Part shown: positions 47,258-56,308 of the stretch, piece by piece | How positions within the stretch are numbered: position 1 is the first letter of the stretch | Layout of the letters: every line of letters starts with the position of its first letter | From: Streptomyces nigrescens | GTDB taxonomy: Bacteria; Actinomycetota; Actinomycetes; Streptomycetales; Streptomycetaceae | NCBI GenBank assembly: GCA_024349765.1 | Contig: AP026073.1 | Span: forward strand, 1,178,001 to 1,242,000 | Direction: 5' to 3' | Length of the DNA stretch: 64,000 nucleotides | Notes under the pieces: generated by a model | Databases searched by the model: none | Told to the model about the DNA's origin: nothing | The model's input: only the letters and a program-made list of their open reading frames with translations | Program-made: the position numbers and the translations under genes

Positions 47258-48685
47258 CTACGACGTACCGGCCTCAGCGCCGCTCGCCGAGTCGGCCGCC
47301 ACCGTCACGATCTCCCGCACCTGCCGGGTGATCGCCAACCGGTTCTGCACCAGGACCGGGTCGGTGACCTGCCCGTTCTCCGGGTCCGTGTTGCCGGGCC
47401 CGAACTCCAGGACAGGGGTGTGCAGATGCCCGCCCGGCAGCGCCGGACGCCCTACCGCATCCCGCAACAGCGTCGCCCGATAAGCGATCTCATTGGACAG
47501 GTAGTCCCCGCCGCCCCCGGCCCGAGCGGTGGACCCCGGAGTCGGACCGTCCGGCCGCTCGACCGGCGCCGTACCGCCCGCCGGGATCTCCGTCACCGCG
47601 GTGTGATCGACCACCGGGTACGGCCCGGTACCGGCCGCCACGATCCGCGCGTACGGCAGACTCGTGGTCGTCCACTGCGGCTGTGGCGTAACGGTCGGCA
47701 CCCCGGGCGGAATCGGCACGGTCTCCGTACGCGACTCCCGCACATTGTCCGGATAGCCGCCCCGCCAGGCCCCGTTGGTCCGCTCCACGTCGAACCGCCC
47801 CGGCCGCCCTTGGCTGATCGTCGTGAACAGATCCACCTGCCGCGGCCCGTGCCGGAAATACGGTGCCAGGGTTCGCTCCACGGTCCCCTGCGCGAAATCG
47901 GCCCACCGTACGGGGAAGACCGCGGCCTCGAGCCGCGCCGGCTCACCCGACGCGGTCCGTATCGTCGTCCCGTCCAGCGCGAGCGCCGCCGCTCCCGACG
48001 GATTGCTCCGCCGCGGATCGGCATCCAGCTGGAACGGGTCGAACCCGGTCACCACGATCCGCAGCAGGTGCTTGCCCGCGGGCAGCTCGATCGAGTCCTG
48101 GCCCCGCGAGCCGCGCTCCAACCTGCCGAGCAGCGCGGCGCGTTGCGCGGCTGACAGTTCGAAGCCCGGCCGCCACTGCCGCAGTTCCTTCGACATCCCC
48201 AACCGCGCCCAATACAGCGGGCGGTCGTCGCCCCGGCTGAGGTCGCCGCCCGCGGGCCCGTGCCCCTGGGCCCGGTCCACGGCACGCCGCCACAACGCCC
48301 GTCCCTCCGCCTCCACATACCGCCTGGCCTGCGGATACGTGCTCATCCGCGCCAGCCCGCGCCCGAACTCCCGCGGCCATACGGCAAATCCACTGCGTCG
48401 CAGGATCTCCTGAGGGGCGGTCTGCGCCAGTCGGCCTTCCTCCACGGTGAGGTCCGTCGCCGTAGCCGGAGGGGCGCTCGTTGTGGGTGGCGCGGAGGCT
48501 ATGGAGGCCATGGAGGCTGCGGTGGGTGTGGTGGTGGCGGTCGTCGTGCGGGTCGGGGTCGCCGCGGCCGATGGGGCCGGGAGGGACAGCGGAACGGCGG
48601 CCAACAGCGCGACACCGAGCGTGCCCAGCCGGGCAGTTGAGCGTCCGATGTGCGCCATGCGTGAGGGGTTGAAGAGCGATCTCAT
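47258..48685 (-). CDS. Secreted pyroglutamyl-peptidase-like (C15) protein with Ser in place of catalytic Cys
   Basis: 475 aa. Signal peptide (GTLGVALLAAVPLSLPAPSAAA), a Ser/Thr/Ala linker, then a C15-type domain: IVVTGFDPF near residue 211, Glu301 in FDVERTNGAW, and a late DYLSNEIAYR with Ser397 where Pcp has the nucleophilic Cys (FVCNHLFY type), then His422 in GGHLHTP. Glu and His are kept and the Ser-His spacing matches the Cys-His spacing of Pcp, so the protein may be a serine variant or an inactive relative. The family is normally cytoplasmic and ~215 aa. Confidence 0.72.
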   Translation of the reverse strand: MRSLFNPSRMAHIGRSTARLGTLGVALLAAVPLSLPAPSAAATPTRTTTATTTPTAASMASIASAPPTTSAPPATATDLTVEEGRLAQTAPQEILRRSGFAVWPREFGRGLARMSTYPQARRYVEAEGRALWRRAVDRAQGHGPAGGDLSRGDDRPLYWARLGMSKELRQWRPGFELSAAQRAALLGRLERGSRGQDSIELPAGKHLLRIVVTGFDPFQLDADPRRSNPSGAAALALDGTTIRTASGEPARLEAAVFPVRWADFAQGTVERTLAPYFRHGPRQVDLFTTISQGRPGRFDVERTNGAWRGGYPDNVRESRTETVPIPPGVPTVTPQPQWTTTSLPYARIVAAGTGPYPVVDHTAVTEIPAGGTAPVERPDGPTPGSTARAGGGGDYLSNEIAYRATLLRDAVGRPALPGGHLHTPVLEFGPGNTDPENGQVTDPVLVQNRLAITRQVREIVTVAADSASGAEAGTS

Positions 48686-48939
48686 GGGGTGAGTAAAGCG
48701 GGGGCGCGGGCCGCGACGGTAGAGGGCGGGTGCACGGCCCCGCGCGGTCACGGATAGGGTTTCCCGTCCGGTCCAGGGCCGGTTCTGGTCCGCTCCCGAA
48801 CGCCAAGCCACCGGCACCGCGCTCGAATCCGGACATGACATGACCCAAGACCCGTGATCCATGACGCGATACGTGACGCGATACGTGCGCGACATGACAT
48901 GTACCGGACTTGTTTTCCGCGAGACTCAGGGGGATCTCT

Positions 48940-49878
48940 GTGGCCACTCCGCCACCACCGCACGGCCCGCACCCGTACGCTCCGCCGCCGAGCCAGGCCG
49001 GCCCGAACCCGTACGGCCCGCAACCGGGTTACCCGACCCCGACCCCGACTCCGGCCCCGGCCCCGACCTCGGCCCCGAACCAGGCAGCCCAGGCACCCCA
49101 CGCGTATCCGTACCCTCAGCAACCGCCGGTGCCCCAGCAGTACCCGCCGCACCAGTACCCGCCCCAGCACCAGTACCCGCCCCACCAGCACCCGGATCCG
49201 TACGCCCAGTCCTACGGGGCGGCGGCACCCGCACCCGGTTGCATGTTCTGCGGTGCGCAGCCCGCCGTCCAGGCCACCGTACGAGGCCACCAGGGCATCC
49301 TCTACGTCATGCGGTTCCTCAGCCGCAGCGGCATGTTCTGCCGTTCGTGCGGACTGGCCACCTACCGGGAGATGTCGGCGAAAACCCTGTGGCAGGGGTG
49401 GTGGAGCCCGCTCTCCGTGGCCATCACGCCGCTCACTCTCCTGATCAACCTCGGCCCCCGGTCCCGCTTCCGCAAACTGGCGCCTCCGATGGGCGGCTTC
49501 CGACCCCCGCTCGATCCGGGCAAGCCGCTCACCCGCCGCCCCGAGGCGATGCTGTTCCTGGTGCCGATGACGCTGCTCGCGCTGCTGCTGCCGGTGCTGT
49601 TCATCATCGGCCTGCTCGCAGACGACCCGCACGACAGGTCGTCCACTACCGGAGTGGAGAAGGCGCAGACCCTCGTCGTCGGCGACTGCGTACACAATGA
49701 CGGCGACTGGCACGACCAGGACCTGCGGACACTGGACTGCGGATCGGCCGATGCACAGTTCAAGGTGACCCGCACGGGCCACTCCTCGGGAGAGCAGTGC
49801 GCCGACGGGGACTACCTGGCCGACACCAAGTACAGCTCGGACGGGATGACGACCTCCTGCCTCACACCTCTCCGGTAG
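48940..49878 (+). CDS. LppU/SCO3897-type membrane protein
   Basis: 312 aa. The N-terminal ~100 residues are Pro/Tyr/Gln-rich (QYPPHQYPPQHQYPP repeat). Then comes a Cys pair (CMFCG ... CRSCG) like a zinc ribbon, one membrane helix (AMLFLVPMTLLALLLPVLFIIGLL) and an extracytoplasmic domain with VGDCVHNDGDWHDQDLRTLDCGSADAQFKV, the mark of the LppU/SCO3897 family. Function unknown. The GTG at 48940 follows CAGGGGGATCTCT. Confidence 0.75.
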   Translation: MATPPPPHGPHPYAPPPSQAGPNPYGPQPGYPTPTPTPAPAPTSAPNQAAQAPHAYPYPQQPPVPQQYPPHQYPPQHQYPPHQHPDPYAQSYGAAAPAPGCMFCGAQPAVQATVRGHQGILYVMRFLSRSGMFCRSCGLATYREMSAKTLWQGWWSPLSVAITPLTLLINLGPRSRFRKLAPPMGGFRPPLDPGKPLTRRPEAMLFLVPMTLLALLLPVLFIIGLLADDPHDRSSTTGVEKAQTLVVGDCVHNDGDWHDQDLRTLDCGSADAQFKVTRTGHSSGEQCADGDYLADTKYSSDGMTTSCLTPLR

Positions 49879-49904
49879 AAGCCCCGACGCCCCGACGTCC
49901 CGAG

Positions 49905-49955
49905 GTCCTTAACGTCCCGGCGTCCTTAACGTCCTGGCGTCCTTAACGTCCTGGC
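49905..49955. repeat. Three 17-bp tandem repeats between convergent genes
   Basis: GTCCTTAACGTCCTGGC-type units at 49905-49921, 49922-49938 and 49939-49955, then decaying copies. They lie between the ends of the LppU-like and TetR genes. Confidence 0.75.
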
Positions 49956-50025
49956 GTTCCGGTGTCCCGATGTTCCGGCATTCCGACGTCCCTCACACCC
50001 GCCCTCACGCCCGCCGGCCCGCCCG

Positions 50026-50748
50026 TCACGTCCTCCGGAGGGTGCCTTCTCCGTCGCCCTCCCCATCGCCCTTCCCGTCGCTCGTCCCCTGGCCCTCCCC
50101 GTCGCTCGTCCCCTCGCCCTCCCCGCCCTTGAGCAACGCCACGAAGTCCCGGAACGCCACGGGCATATCGACGTTCTCCGGGTCCAGCAGCCACTGCAGC
50201 TGGAGCCCGTCCATCACCGCGACCAGCAGCGGAGCCGCACGCTCCGGCGTCAGCCCGCCGGGCAGCCGGTCCCCGAACTCGGCCCGTAGCGCGGCCGCCA
50301 TCGCCGCGCGTACGGTCCGGAAGCGGGACTCGAAGAACGCGCGGGCCGGATGGCCCTCCGTGACGCTGTCGGCGGACAGGACGGTGTAGGTCTGGACGAT
50401 GCCGGGGCGGGTGGCGTTGTAGTCGACGAGCTGAGCGAGGGTGTCGGTACGCCAAGTGCCGGATGCGGCGACGGACGAGGCCAGGTCCCAACGGTCGCGT
50501 GCCTCCAGCACAGCGACCAGCAGCAGTTCCTTGGTGGGGAAGTGGTGCAGCAGCCCCTGCTGGGTCAGCCCGGCGCGCTCGGCGACGGCGGCCAGTGAGG
50601 TGCGGCGGTAGCCCCGCTCGGCGATGAGTTCCATGGCGGCCTCCAGGATGGCCTCGCGCCGCTCCGCGCGCTGGGCCTCCCGTCCGCCACCGCCGCGCCG
50701 CGGCCCCGGCCGGCCGTCGCGGGAGGCGCCTCGCTCTCGTGCAGTCAC
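50026..50748 (-). CDS. TetR-family regulator
   Basis: 240 aa. TetR HTH REAILEAAMELIAERGYRRTSLAAVAERAGLTQQGLLHHFPTKELLL followed by a ligand-binding helical domain. The C-terminus has a Gly-Glu-Gly-Thr-Ser-Asp repeat tail. It is divergent from the GH3 beta-glucosidase and has a clear inverted repeat between them, so it probably represses that gene. GTG start at 50748. Confidence 0.85.
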   Translation of the reverse strand: MTARERGASRDGRPGPRRGGGGREAQRAERREAILEAAMELIAERGYRRTSLAAVAERAGLTQQGLLHHFPTKELLLVAVLEARDRWDLASSVAASGTWRTDTLAQLVDYNATRPGIVQTYTVLSADSVTEGHPARAFFESRFRTVRAAMAAALRAEFGDRLPGGLTPERAAPLLVAVMDGLQLQWLLDPENVDMPVAFRDFVALLKGGEGEGTSDGEGQGTSDGKGDGEGDGEGTLRRT

Positions 50749-50790
50749 CGGCCGAGCGTAACCCCGGCGTGGAGAACTCGTACGGGCAAG

Positions 50791-50806
50791 GTAACGGAAA
50801 CGTTAC
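50791..50806. promoter_or_regulatory. TetR-type operator GTAACGGAAACGTTAC
   Basis: Perfect 6-bp arms (GTAACG and CGTTAC) around GAAA, between the divergent TetR and GH3 genes. Probably the regulator's site. Confidence 0.65.
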
Positions 50807-50947
50807 AATGCCTACCGTTCGGGAGGTCAGGGGATCAGAATCCGGCCAGGGCCCCATGACGTCCGGGACCCGTAGGTCCCTCAGGTCCCTCAGGTCCCTC
50901 AGGATCCACAGCCCCAACAGGCCCCGCCAGCGAGACCGGAGAGCCGT

Positions 50948-53887
50948 ATGACCGACGCCCAGTCAGACCGCCCCTCCCGCGACACCGCGCCCGTCCACGC
51001 CCCCACTCGTGCGGAGACACACGCCGAGACACACGCCGAGACACACGCCGACGCATACGGGGCGGCGCTCGCCGACGCACACGCCGCGGCCGTCGAACGG
51101 GCGCTTACCGCGCTCGACCTCGACACCAAGGTCCGGCTGCTCTCCGGCCAGGACATGTGGACCCTCCCGGCCGTCCCCGAGATCGGCCTGCGGTCGCTGG
51201 TGATGTCGGACGGCCCGATCGGCGTACGCGGCCAGGAATGGAGCGCCGAGGACCCCTCGGTCGCCCTGCCCAGCCCCACCGCCCTGGCCGCCACCTGGGA
51301 CCCCGAACTCGCCCGCCGCGCCGGGCAACTCCTCGCCCAGGAGGCCCGCCGCAAGGGCGTGCACGTCCTCCTGGCGCCGACCGTCAATCTGCACCGCTCC
51401 CCGCTGGGCGGCCGCCACTTCGAGTGCTACTCGGAAGACCCGCTCCTCACCGGCGTGATGGGCGCCGGATACGTACGAGGGGTGCAGGAAGGCGGCGTCG
51501 CCACTACGGTCAAGCACTTCGTCGGCAACGACGCCGAGACCGACCGGCTCACCGTCGACAACCGCATCGCTCCCCGCCCGCTGCGCGAGCTGTACCTCGC
51601 GCCGTTCGAGCACATCGTCACCCACGCCCGCCCCTGGGGCATCATGACCGCGTACAACCAGGTCAACGGCTCGACGATGACCGAACACCGCTACCTCGTC
51701 CAGGAGGTCCTGCGCGGTGAATGGGGCTTCGACGGCTGCAACGTCTCCGACTGGACGGCCGCCCGCGACACCGTCCGGGCGCTGCGTGGCGGCCTGGACG
51801 TGGCGATGCCCGGCCCGCGCACCGTGTACGGCGCCCCGCTCGCCGAGGCCGTCCGAGCCGGTGAGGTCGCCGAAAACGAGGTGGATGACGCGGTCCGCCG
51901 CGTACTCCTGCTCGCCGCCCGGACGGGTTGCCTCGCGGGCGTACCCGCCGCCGTCGCTCCGGCCGACGTACCCCAGGCCATCGACGGCCCCGCGATGGCC
52001 CGCGAAATCGCCCGACGCGCGTTCGTCCTGCTCCGCAACGAACCGGTCGCCGGTGAACAGCTGGCCGATGCGCCGACGGCGGACAACCGGGCGCGGCGCG
52101 GGACGGGGACGGCCCAGGCGCCGGTCGTCGATGAACCCGGAGCCCACGAGACGACGGCCCACGAAACGACAGCCCATGAAACGACAGCCCACGAAACGAC
52201 AGCCCACGAAGCGGCGTCCCACCAAGTAGCGGCCCATGAAACGGCAGCCCATGAAACGGCGTCCCATGAAACGGCAGCCCACGAAGCCGTAATCGGTGCG
52301 GCGGCGACCACCCGACCAGCGGGCGGGGCCCGCCGTTTGCTCCCCCTCGACGCGACGGCGATCCGCTCCCTCGCCGTCATCGGAGCCACCGCGCGCGACG
52401 CCCGTGTCCTCGGCGGCGGATCCGCGACCGTCTTCCCCGACCGGATCGTCTCCCCGCTGGAAGGACTCCGCGCGGCCCTGCCCGACGACGTCGAGGTCAC
52501 CTTCGCCGTCGGCGCCGACCCGCGCACCCGGATCCCGCACGCCCGCGAAGGGTTCACCCTGCACGCCCGTTACCTCGATGCGGACGGCAACCTGCTGGCC
52601 GAAACCTCGCAGTTCGACGGGAAGGTGCAGGTGATGGGCCGCTTCCCCGCCGGCGTCACCCGGCAGAACCTCAGCGCCGTCGAACTGACCGGCAGCTACA
52701 CCCCCCAGCTCAGCGGCGCGCACACCTTCGCCGTCGCCGGGACCGGCGCCCTCCGGCTGACCGTGGGCGGCACGGCCCTCTTCGACGACACCGTCACACC
52801 CGAGGGCAGCGACCCCTTCGAGGCGTTCATGAACCCCGTCGAGCAGCAGGTGACGGCGGAACTGGCGGCGGGGGAGCGGATCGACGTCACCCTGCGGTTC
52901 GTACCGCGCAGCCTCGGGCTGGGGGAGGGCATGGACGCGCTGAACTTCACCCTCGGCCACAGCGCGCCGCAGCTCGACGCGGACGCCGAGATCGACGAAG
53001 CGGTCCGCGCCGCGGCCGCCTCCGATGTGGCGGTCGTGGTCGTCGCCACGACCGAAGAGGTCGAGTCCGAGGGCTTCGACCGCCGCGATCTACGGCTTCC
53101 CGGCCGCCAGGACGAGCTGGTCACCCGCGTCGCCGCGGTCAACCCGCGCACCGTCGTCGTGGTCAACTCCGGCTCTCCGGTGGAACTTCCCTGGCGCGAG
53201 CAGGTCGCCGCGGTCCTGCTGAGCTGGTTCCCCGGGCAGGAGGCCGGTGCCGCACTCGCCGACGTCCTGCTCGGGACCCATGAGCCCGGCGGTCGGCTCC
53301 CCACCACCTGGCCGGCCCGCCTCGGCGATGCCCCGGTCACCACGGTCACTCCCACCAACGGCCAACTCGCGTACTCCGAGGGCCCGTTCATCGGCTATCG
53401 CGCCTGGCAGCGCGACGCGTCGCTCCCCGCCCCCGCCTACCCCTTCGGCCACGGCCTCGGCTACACCGACTGGGAGTACGAGTCCCTGGACACCACCCCC
53501 GACTCGGTACGCGTACGCCTCCGCAACGCAGGGCCCCGCCCCGGCCGCGAAATCGTCCAGATCTACCTGAGCCCCACCCCCACGAACCCGCCGAGCACCC
53601 CGTCCGCCCCGCACGCCGACCCCACCCCAACCTCGGCCGCCGCCTCGCTCGCCCCGACCGCCACCCCGACGGCACCCGAACGACCGGCCCGCTGGCTGGT
53701 CGGCTTCGCCGCCGTCGAGGCCGGGCCCGGTGAGAGCGCCGAGGCCGAAATCCCGTTGCCGGACCGGGCCTTCGAGATCTGGGACGAGGCGGCAGGCGAC
53801 TGGCGCCGGATCAAGGGCGTCTACACCGTCGAAGCCGCCCGCAGCTTCACCGACCGCCGCCTCACAGCCGAGGTCACCGCCACCTGA
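50948..53887 (+). CDS. GH3 beta-glucosidase with PA14 domain and a histidine-rich repeat insertion
   Basis: 979 aa. N-terminal GH3 barrel with the nucleophile Asp268 in DGCNVSDWTAARD. The C-terminal alpha/beta sandwich has an inserted PA14 carbohydrate-binding domain (FTLHARYLDADGNLLAET ... LTVGGTALFDD) and a fibronectin-III-like end. Between barrel and sandwich, where the family reads VLLRN...LLPL, is a ten-copy Ala-His-Glu-Thr-(Thr/Ala) repeat. No signal peptide, so probably intracellular hydrolysis of glucosides. GGAGAGCC precedes the ATG. Confidence 0.88.
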   Translation: MTDAQSDRPSRDTAPVHAPTRAETHAETHAETHADAYGAALADAHAAAVERALTALDLDTKVRLLSGQDMWTLPAVPEIGLRSLVMSDGPIGVRGQEWSAEDPSVALPSPTALAATWDPELARRAGQLLAQEARRKGVHVLLAPTVNLHRSPLGGRHFECYSEDPLLTGVMGAGYVRGVQEGGVATTVKHFVGNDAETDRLTVDNRIAPRPLRELYLAPFEHIVTHARPWGIMTAYNQVNGSTMTEHRYLVQEVLRGEWGFDGCNVSDWTAARDTVRALRGGLDVAMPGPRTVYGAPLAEAVRAGEVAENEVDDAVRRVLLLAARTGCLAGVPAAVAPADVPQAIDGPAMAREIARRAFVLLRNEPVAGEQLADAPTADNRARRGTGTAQAPVVDEPGAHETTAHETTAHETTAHETTAHEAASHQVAAHETAAHETASHETAAHEAVIGAAATTRPAGGARRLLPLDATAIRSLAVIGATARDARVLGGGSATVFPDRIVSPLEGLRAALPDDVEVTFAVGADPRTRIPHAREGFTLHARYLDADGNLLAETSQFDGKVQVMGRFPAGVTRQNLSAVELTGSYTPQLSGAHTFAVAGTGALRLTVGGTALFDDTVTPEGSDPFEAFMNPVEQQVTAELAAGERIDVTLRFVPRSLGLGEGMDALNFTLGHSAPQLDADAEIDEAVRAAAASDVAVVVVATTEEVESEGFDRRDLRLPGRQDELVTRVAAVNPRTVVVVNSGSPVELPWREQVAAVLLSWFPGQEAGAALADVLLGTHEPGGRLPTTWPARLGDAPVTTVTPTNGQLAYSEGPFIGYRAWQRDASLPAPAYPFGHGLGYTDWEYESLDTTPDSVRVRLRNAGPRPGREIVQIYLSPTPTNPPSTPSAPHADPTPTSAAASLAPTATPTAPERPARWLVGFAAVEAGPGESAEAEIPLPDRAFEIWDEAAGDWRRIKGVYTVEAARSFTDRRLTAEVTAT
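52142..52291. repeat. Ten 15-bp tandem repeats in the GH3 gene
   Basis: Ten units of exactly 15 bp (GCCCACGAAACGACA type) run from 52142 to 52291 and encode the AHETT repeat. Units two to four are nearly identical. Confidence 0.85.
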
Positions 53888-54025
53888 CAGCGCAGGTCAC
53901 CGCCGCCGGACACGGGACGTCACCTCCACCTGACAGCCGAGGTCACCGCCGCCGGACAGAGGAGGCCAACGCCACCTGACAGACGAGGTCACCGCCACCT
54001 GACAGCCGCAGGAAACGCCACGTGA
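53863..54025. repeat. Tandem copies of the GH3 gene 3' end, with stop codons
   Basis: Units of 23 or 46 bp ending in CACCTGA or CACGTGA (CAGCCGAGGTCACCGCC type) repeat from the last codons of the GH3 gene to ~54025. The gene's own TGA is at 53885-53887; four later copies each repeat the stop. Confidence 0.75.
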
Positions 54026-54072
54026 TAGCCAGCGCCGGTCACCGCAGTCGTCTGTGGCCGGTCGGTCCTTGA

Positions 54073-54771
54073 CTAAGAGGTCCGCACCGACACATCACCC
54101 CCGCTGGTCCGGGCCGTCACCTTGTGGGGGGAGTTCGGGTCCGTCGGTACGGAGACCTTGCTGGTGCCGCCGGAGGTGGTGGCGTTGACCGCGTAGCTGC
54201 CCTTCGGGAGACGGACGGTGACGTTGCCTCCGCTGGTGCGGGCCGAGATGTCGTCGGGCATCGTGGCCAGCGTCAGGTCGACGTCTCCGCCGCTGGTTCT
54301 GGCCTGGGCTCTGCGGGCCGTGGAGTCCGCAATGGTGACGTCGCCGCCGCTGGTCTCCGCGTCGATGGCGCCCGAGGTGCCGCGGACGGTGACGTCCCCG
54401 CCGCTGGTGTGCAGATCGACGGAGGCGTCGCGCGGCAGCAGCACCTTGAAGTCCACCTCGCACTTGCGGCCCATGCCGCAGTCCTCGGCCTTCAGGGTCA
54501 ACTGGCCGTTCTTGACGCTGTGCGCCGGGGTCGGCTTGCGGTCGTTGTAGCGGTACTTCTCGGTGACCTTCACCGAGCCGCCGGCCGCGACCGGGACCAC
54601 CTCGATGTCCCCGCCGTGGGTCGTCGCCGAGAGAGCAGTGATCTTTCCGTCCACGGTGTACGTGCGCTTCGCCTCTTTGGTCGGGCCGAAATCGGAGAGC
54701 GAGCAGCCGGCCACCAGCGCGGTCAAGGCCGCACAGGACAGGACGAGATGAGGAGCGCGGAGGCGGGCCAT
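54073..54771 (-). CDS. DUF4097 lipoprotein
   Basis: 232 aa. Lipobox LVAGC with lipidated Cys23, then a beta-helix-like domain of repeated TSGGDV lines (HTSGGDVTVRG, ETSGGDVTIAD, RTSGGDVDLTL, RTSGGNVTVRL), the DUF4097 family. Anchored on the outer face of the membrane; function unknown. GGGAGACGTATCACC precedes the ATG at 54771. Confidence 0.83.
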   Translation of the reverse strand: MARLRAPHLVLSCAALTALVAGCSLSDFGPTKEAKRTYTVDGKITALSATTHGGDIEVVPVAAGGSVKVTEKYRYNDRKPTPAHSVKNGQLTLKAEDCGMGRKCEVDFKVLLPRDASVDLHTSGGDVTVRGTSGAIDAETSGGDVTIADSTARRAQARTSGGDVDLTLATMPDDISARTSGGNVTVRLPKGSYAVNATTSGGTSKVSVPTDPNSPHKVTARTSGGDVSVRTS

Positions 54772-54955
54772 GGTGATACGTCTCCCGAGACGAAGGGAAG
54801 GGGACCGAAGCGGTTCCGGACCGGGTGGGCCGGACACTGATCATCTTCGGGTATCGCGAATCGGGAATCGTCACCGCAGGGTATGACCTTTGGCATCACC
54901 GCACGGTATGAGAGTCCCCTAGGGGGAGGCGCCCCTCACCCCTGAGCGCCGCCCT

Positions 54956-55054
54956 CCCCGGGGAGCCCCCCAACGGCCCCCGGCCCTCGGCTCCTGGCCC
55001 TCGGCCTCCGGCCTCCGGCTCCCGCCCCCAGGCCTCCGGCTCCCGGCCCCCGGC
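54956..55054. repeat. GGCCTCCGGCTCCC repeats downstream of galM
   Basis: About 100 bp of C/G-rich, irregular 12-18 bp repeats (GGCCCTCGGCCTCCGGC type) lie just past the galM stop. No gene. Confidence 0.6.
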
Positions 55055-56125
55055 TCACGACGCAGCGCCCGCCTCCCGCGGTCGCACGGAGAAGTGGTAC
55101 ACGGTCTCGGAGTGGTGGACCTCGCCCGGGCGCAGGACGGTGCTGGGGTAGTCCGGGCGGTTGGGGGAGTCCGGGAAGTGCTGGGTTTCGAGGGCGAGGC
55201 CGGCCGCCGGGCCGTAGGGCAAGCCGGAGAAGCCTGTCAGGGAACCGTCGAGATGGTCGGCGGTGTAGAGCTGCAGACCGGGTTCCGTGGTGGCCAGTTC
55301 GAGGGCGCGGCCGGACGCCGGGTCGTAGAGCTCCGCGACCGGGCGCGGGGTCGTGGTCACGCCGCCGTCCAGCACGAAGTTGTGGTCGTACGGGTCGCCC
55401 ACCGCGCGGGCGGCGCGGAAGTCGAAGCGGGTACCGGCGACCTCGACCGGCGCGCCGGGCAGCGGAATGCCGGTGTCGTCGACGGGCGTGTAGCGGCTGG
55501 CGGCGAGCCGCAGCTCGTGCCCGGTGGCGCTGCCGTTGCCGTCGCCGCCCAGGTGGAGGTAGGTGTGGTTGGTGAGGTTCAGGACGGTGGGGGCGTCGGA
55601 GTGCGCGTCGTAGGAGAGGTGCAGGGTGCCGCCGCGCGGGCCGGGGGAGAGGGTGTAGGTCACCCGCACGTCCAGGTTGCCGGGGAAGCCCTCCTCGCCG
55701 TCGGGGCTGACCCGGTGCAGCTCCACCCCGCCCTCGACCTCCCGGGCATCCCACACCACCCGGGAGAAGCTGCGCGGCCCGCCGTGCAGGCTGTTGCGCC
55801 CGTCGTTCGCCGTGAGCGGGTACGTCCTGCCGTCGAGGGGGAAGGCGGCCCCGGCGATCCTGTTGGCGTAGCGGCCGACCAACGCGCCGAAGTGGGAGCC
55901 GCCGTGGGCCACGTAGGAGGCCAGGTCGCGGAAGCCGAGCGCCAGCTGGCCGGACCTGCCGTCCCGGTCGGGGGCCTCGATGGTCTGGACGATGCCGCCG
56001 TACGTCAGGACCCGCACCCGTAGTGCGTCCGGGCCGGCGCCCGACTCCAGGGTCCAGCGGTCGACGCCGGTCCCGTCGTCCAGCGTGCCGAAGGGTTCCC
56101 TGCTGACCTGCGTCTTCATGGGCAT
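55055..56125 (-). CDS. galM: Aldose 1-epimerase (galactose mutarotase)
   Basis: 356 aa. Substrate residues of GalM are visible: GRYANRIAGAAFPLDG, a Lys-less LHGG, catalytic His in LNLTNHTYLHLGGDG, and catalytic Glu in AGLALETQHFPDSPN. Interconverts alpha and beta forms of aldoses. Two in-frame ATGs (56125 and 56119) are close; neither has a strong RBS. Confidence 0.87.
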   Translation of the reverse strand: MPMKTQVSREPFGTLDDGTGVDRWTLESGAGPDALRVRVLTYGGIVQTIEAPDRDGRSGQLALGFRDLASYVAHGGSHFGALVGRYANRIAGAAFPLDGRTYPLTANDGRNSLHGGPRSFSRVVWDAREVEGGVELHRVSPDGEEGFPGNLDVRVTYTLSPGPRGGTLHLSYDAHSDAPTVLNLTNHTYLHLGGDGNGSATGHELRLAASRYTPVDDTGIPLPGAPVEVAGTRFDFRAARAVGDPYDHNFVLDGGVTTTPRPVAELYDPASGRALELATTEPGLQLYTADHLDGSLTGFSGLPYGPAAGLALETQHFPDSPNRPDYPSTVLRPGEVHHSETVYHFSVRPREAGAAS

Positions 56126-56190
56126 GAGCCTATGCCCGCCCGGGAGCCGATGCCGGGCGGAAGGCAACCCACCGCGCGCCCTGCGGACAC

Positions 56191-56235
56191 ACACCGACAC
56201 ACCGCACACCGACACACCGCACACCGACACACCGC
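56191..56235. repeat. Three 15-bp repeats upstream of galM
   Basis: ACACCGACACACCGC occurs three times without change at 56191-56205, 56206-56220 and 56221-56235, in the ~180-bp gap between galM and the SGNH gene. Confidence 0.85.
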
Positions 56236-56308
56236 CCAAAGGGCCGGACCGGCTGGGCGGACGGTCTCGCCGAGCCGGCCCGTTGAACCGGCCCGCTGGC
56301 CGGCCCCG

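Noticed and set aside
52142-52291. Possible repeat-in-toxin or CRISPR pattern in the GH3 gene
   Set aside because: It is a contiguous 15-bp in-frame tandem repeat without spacers.
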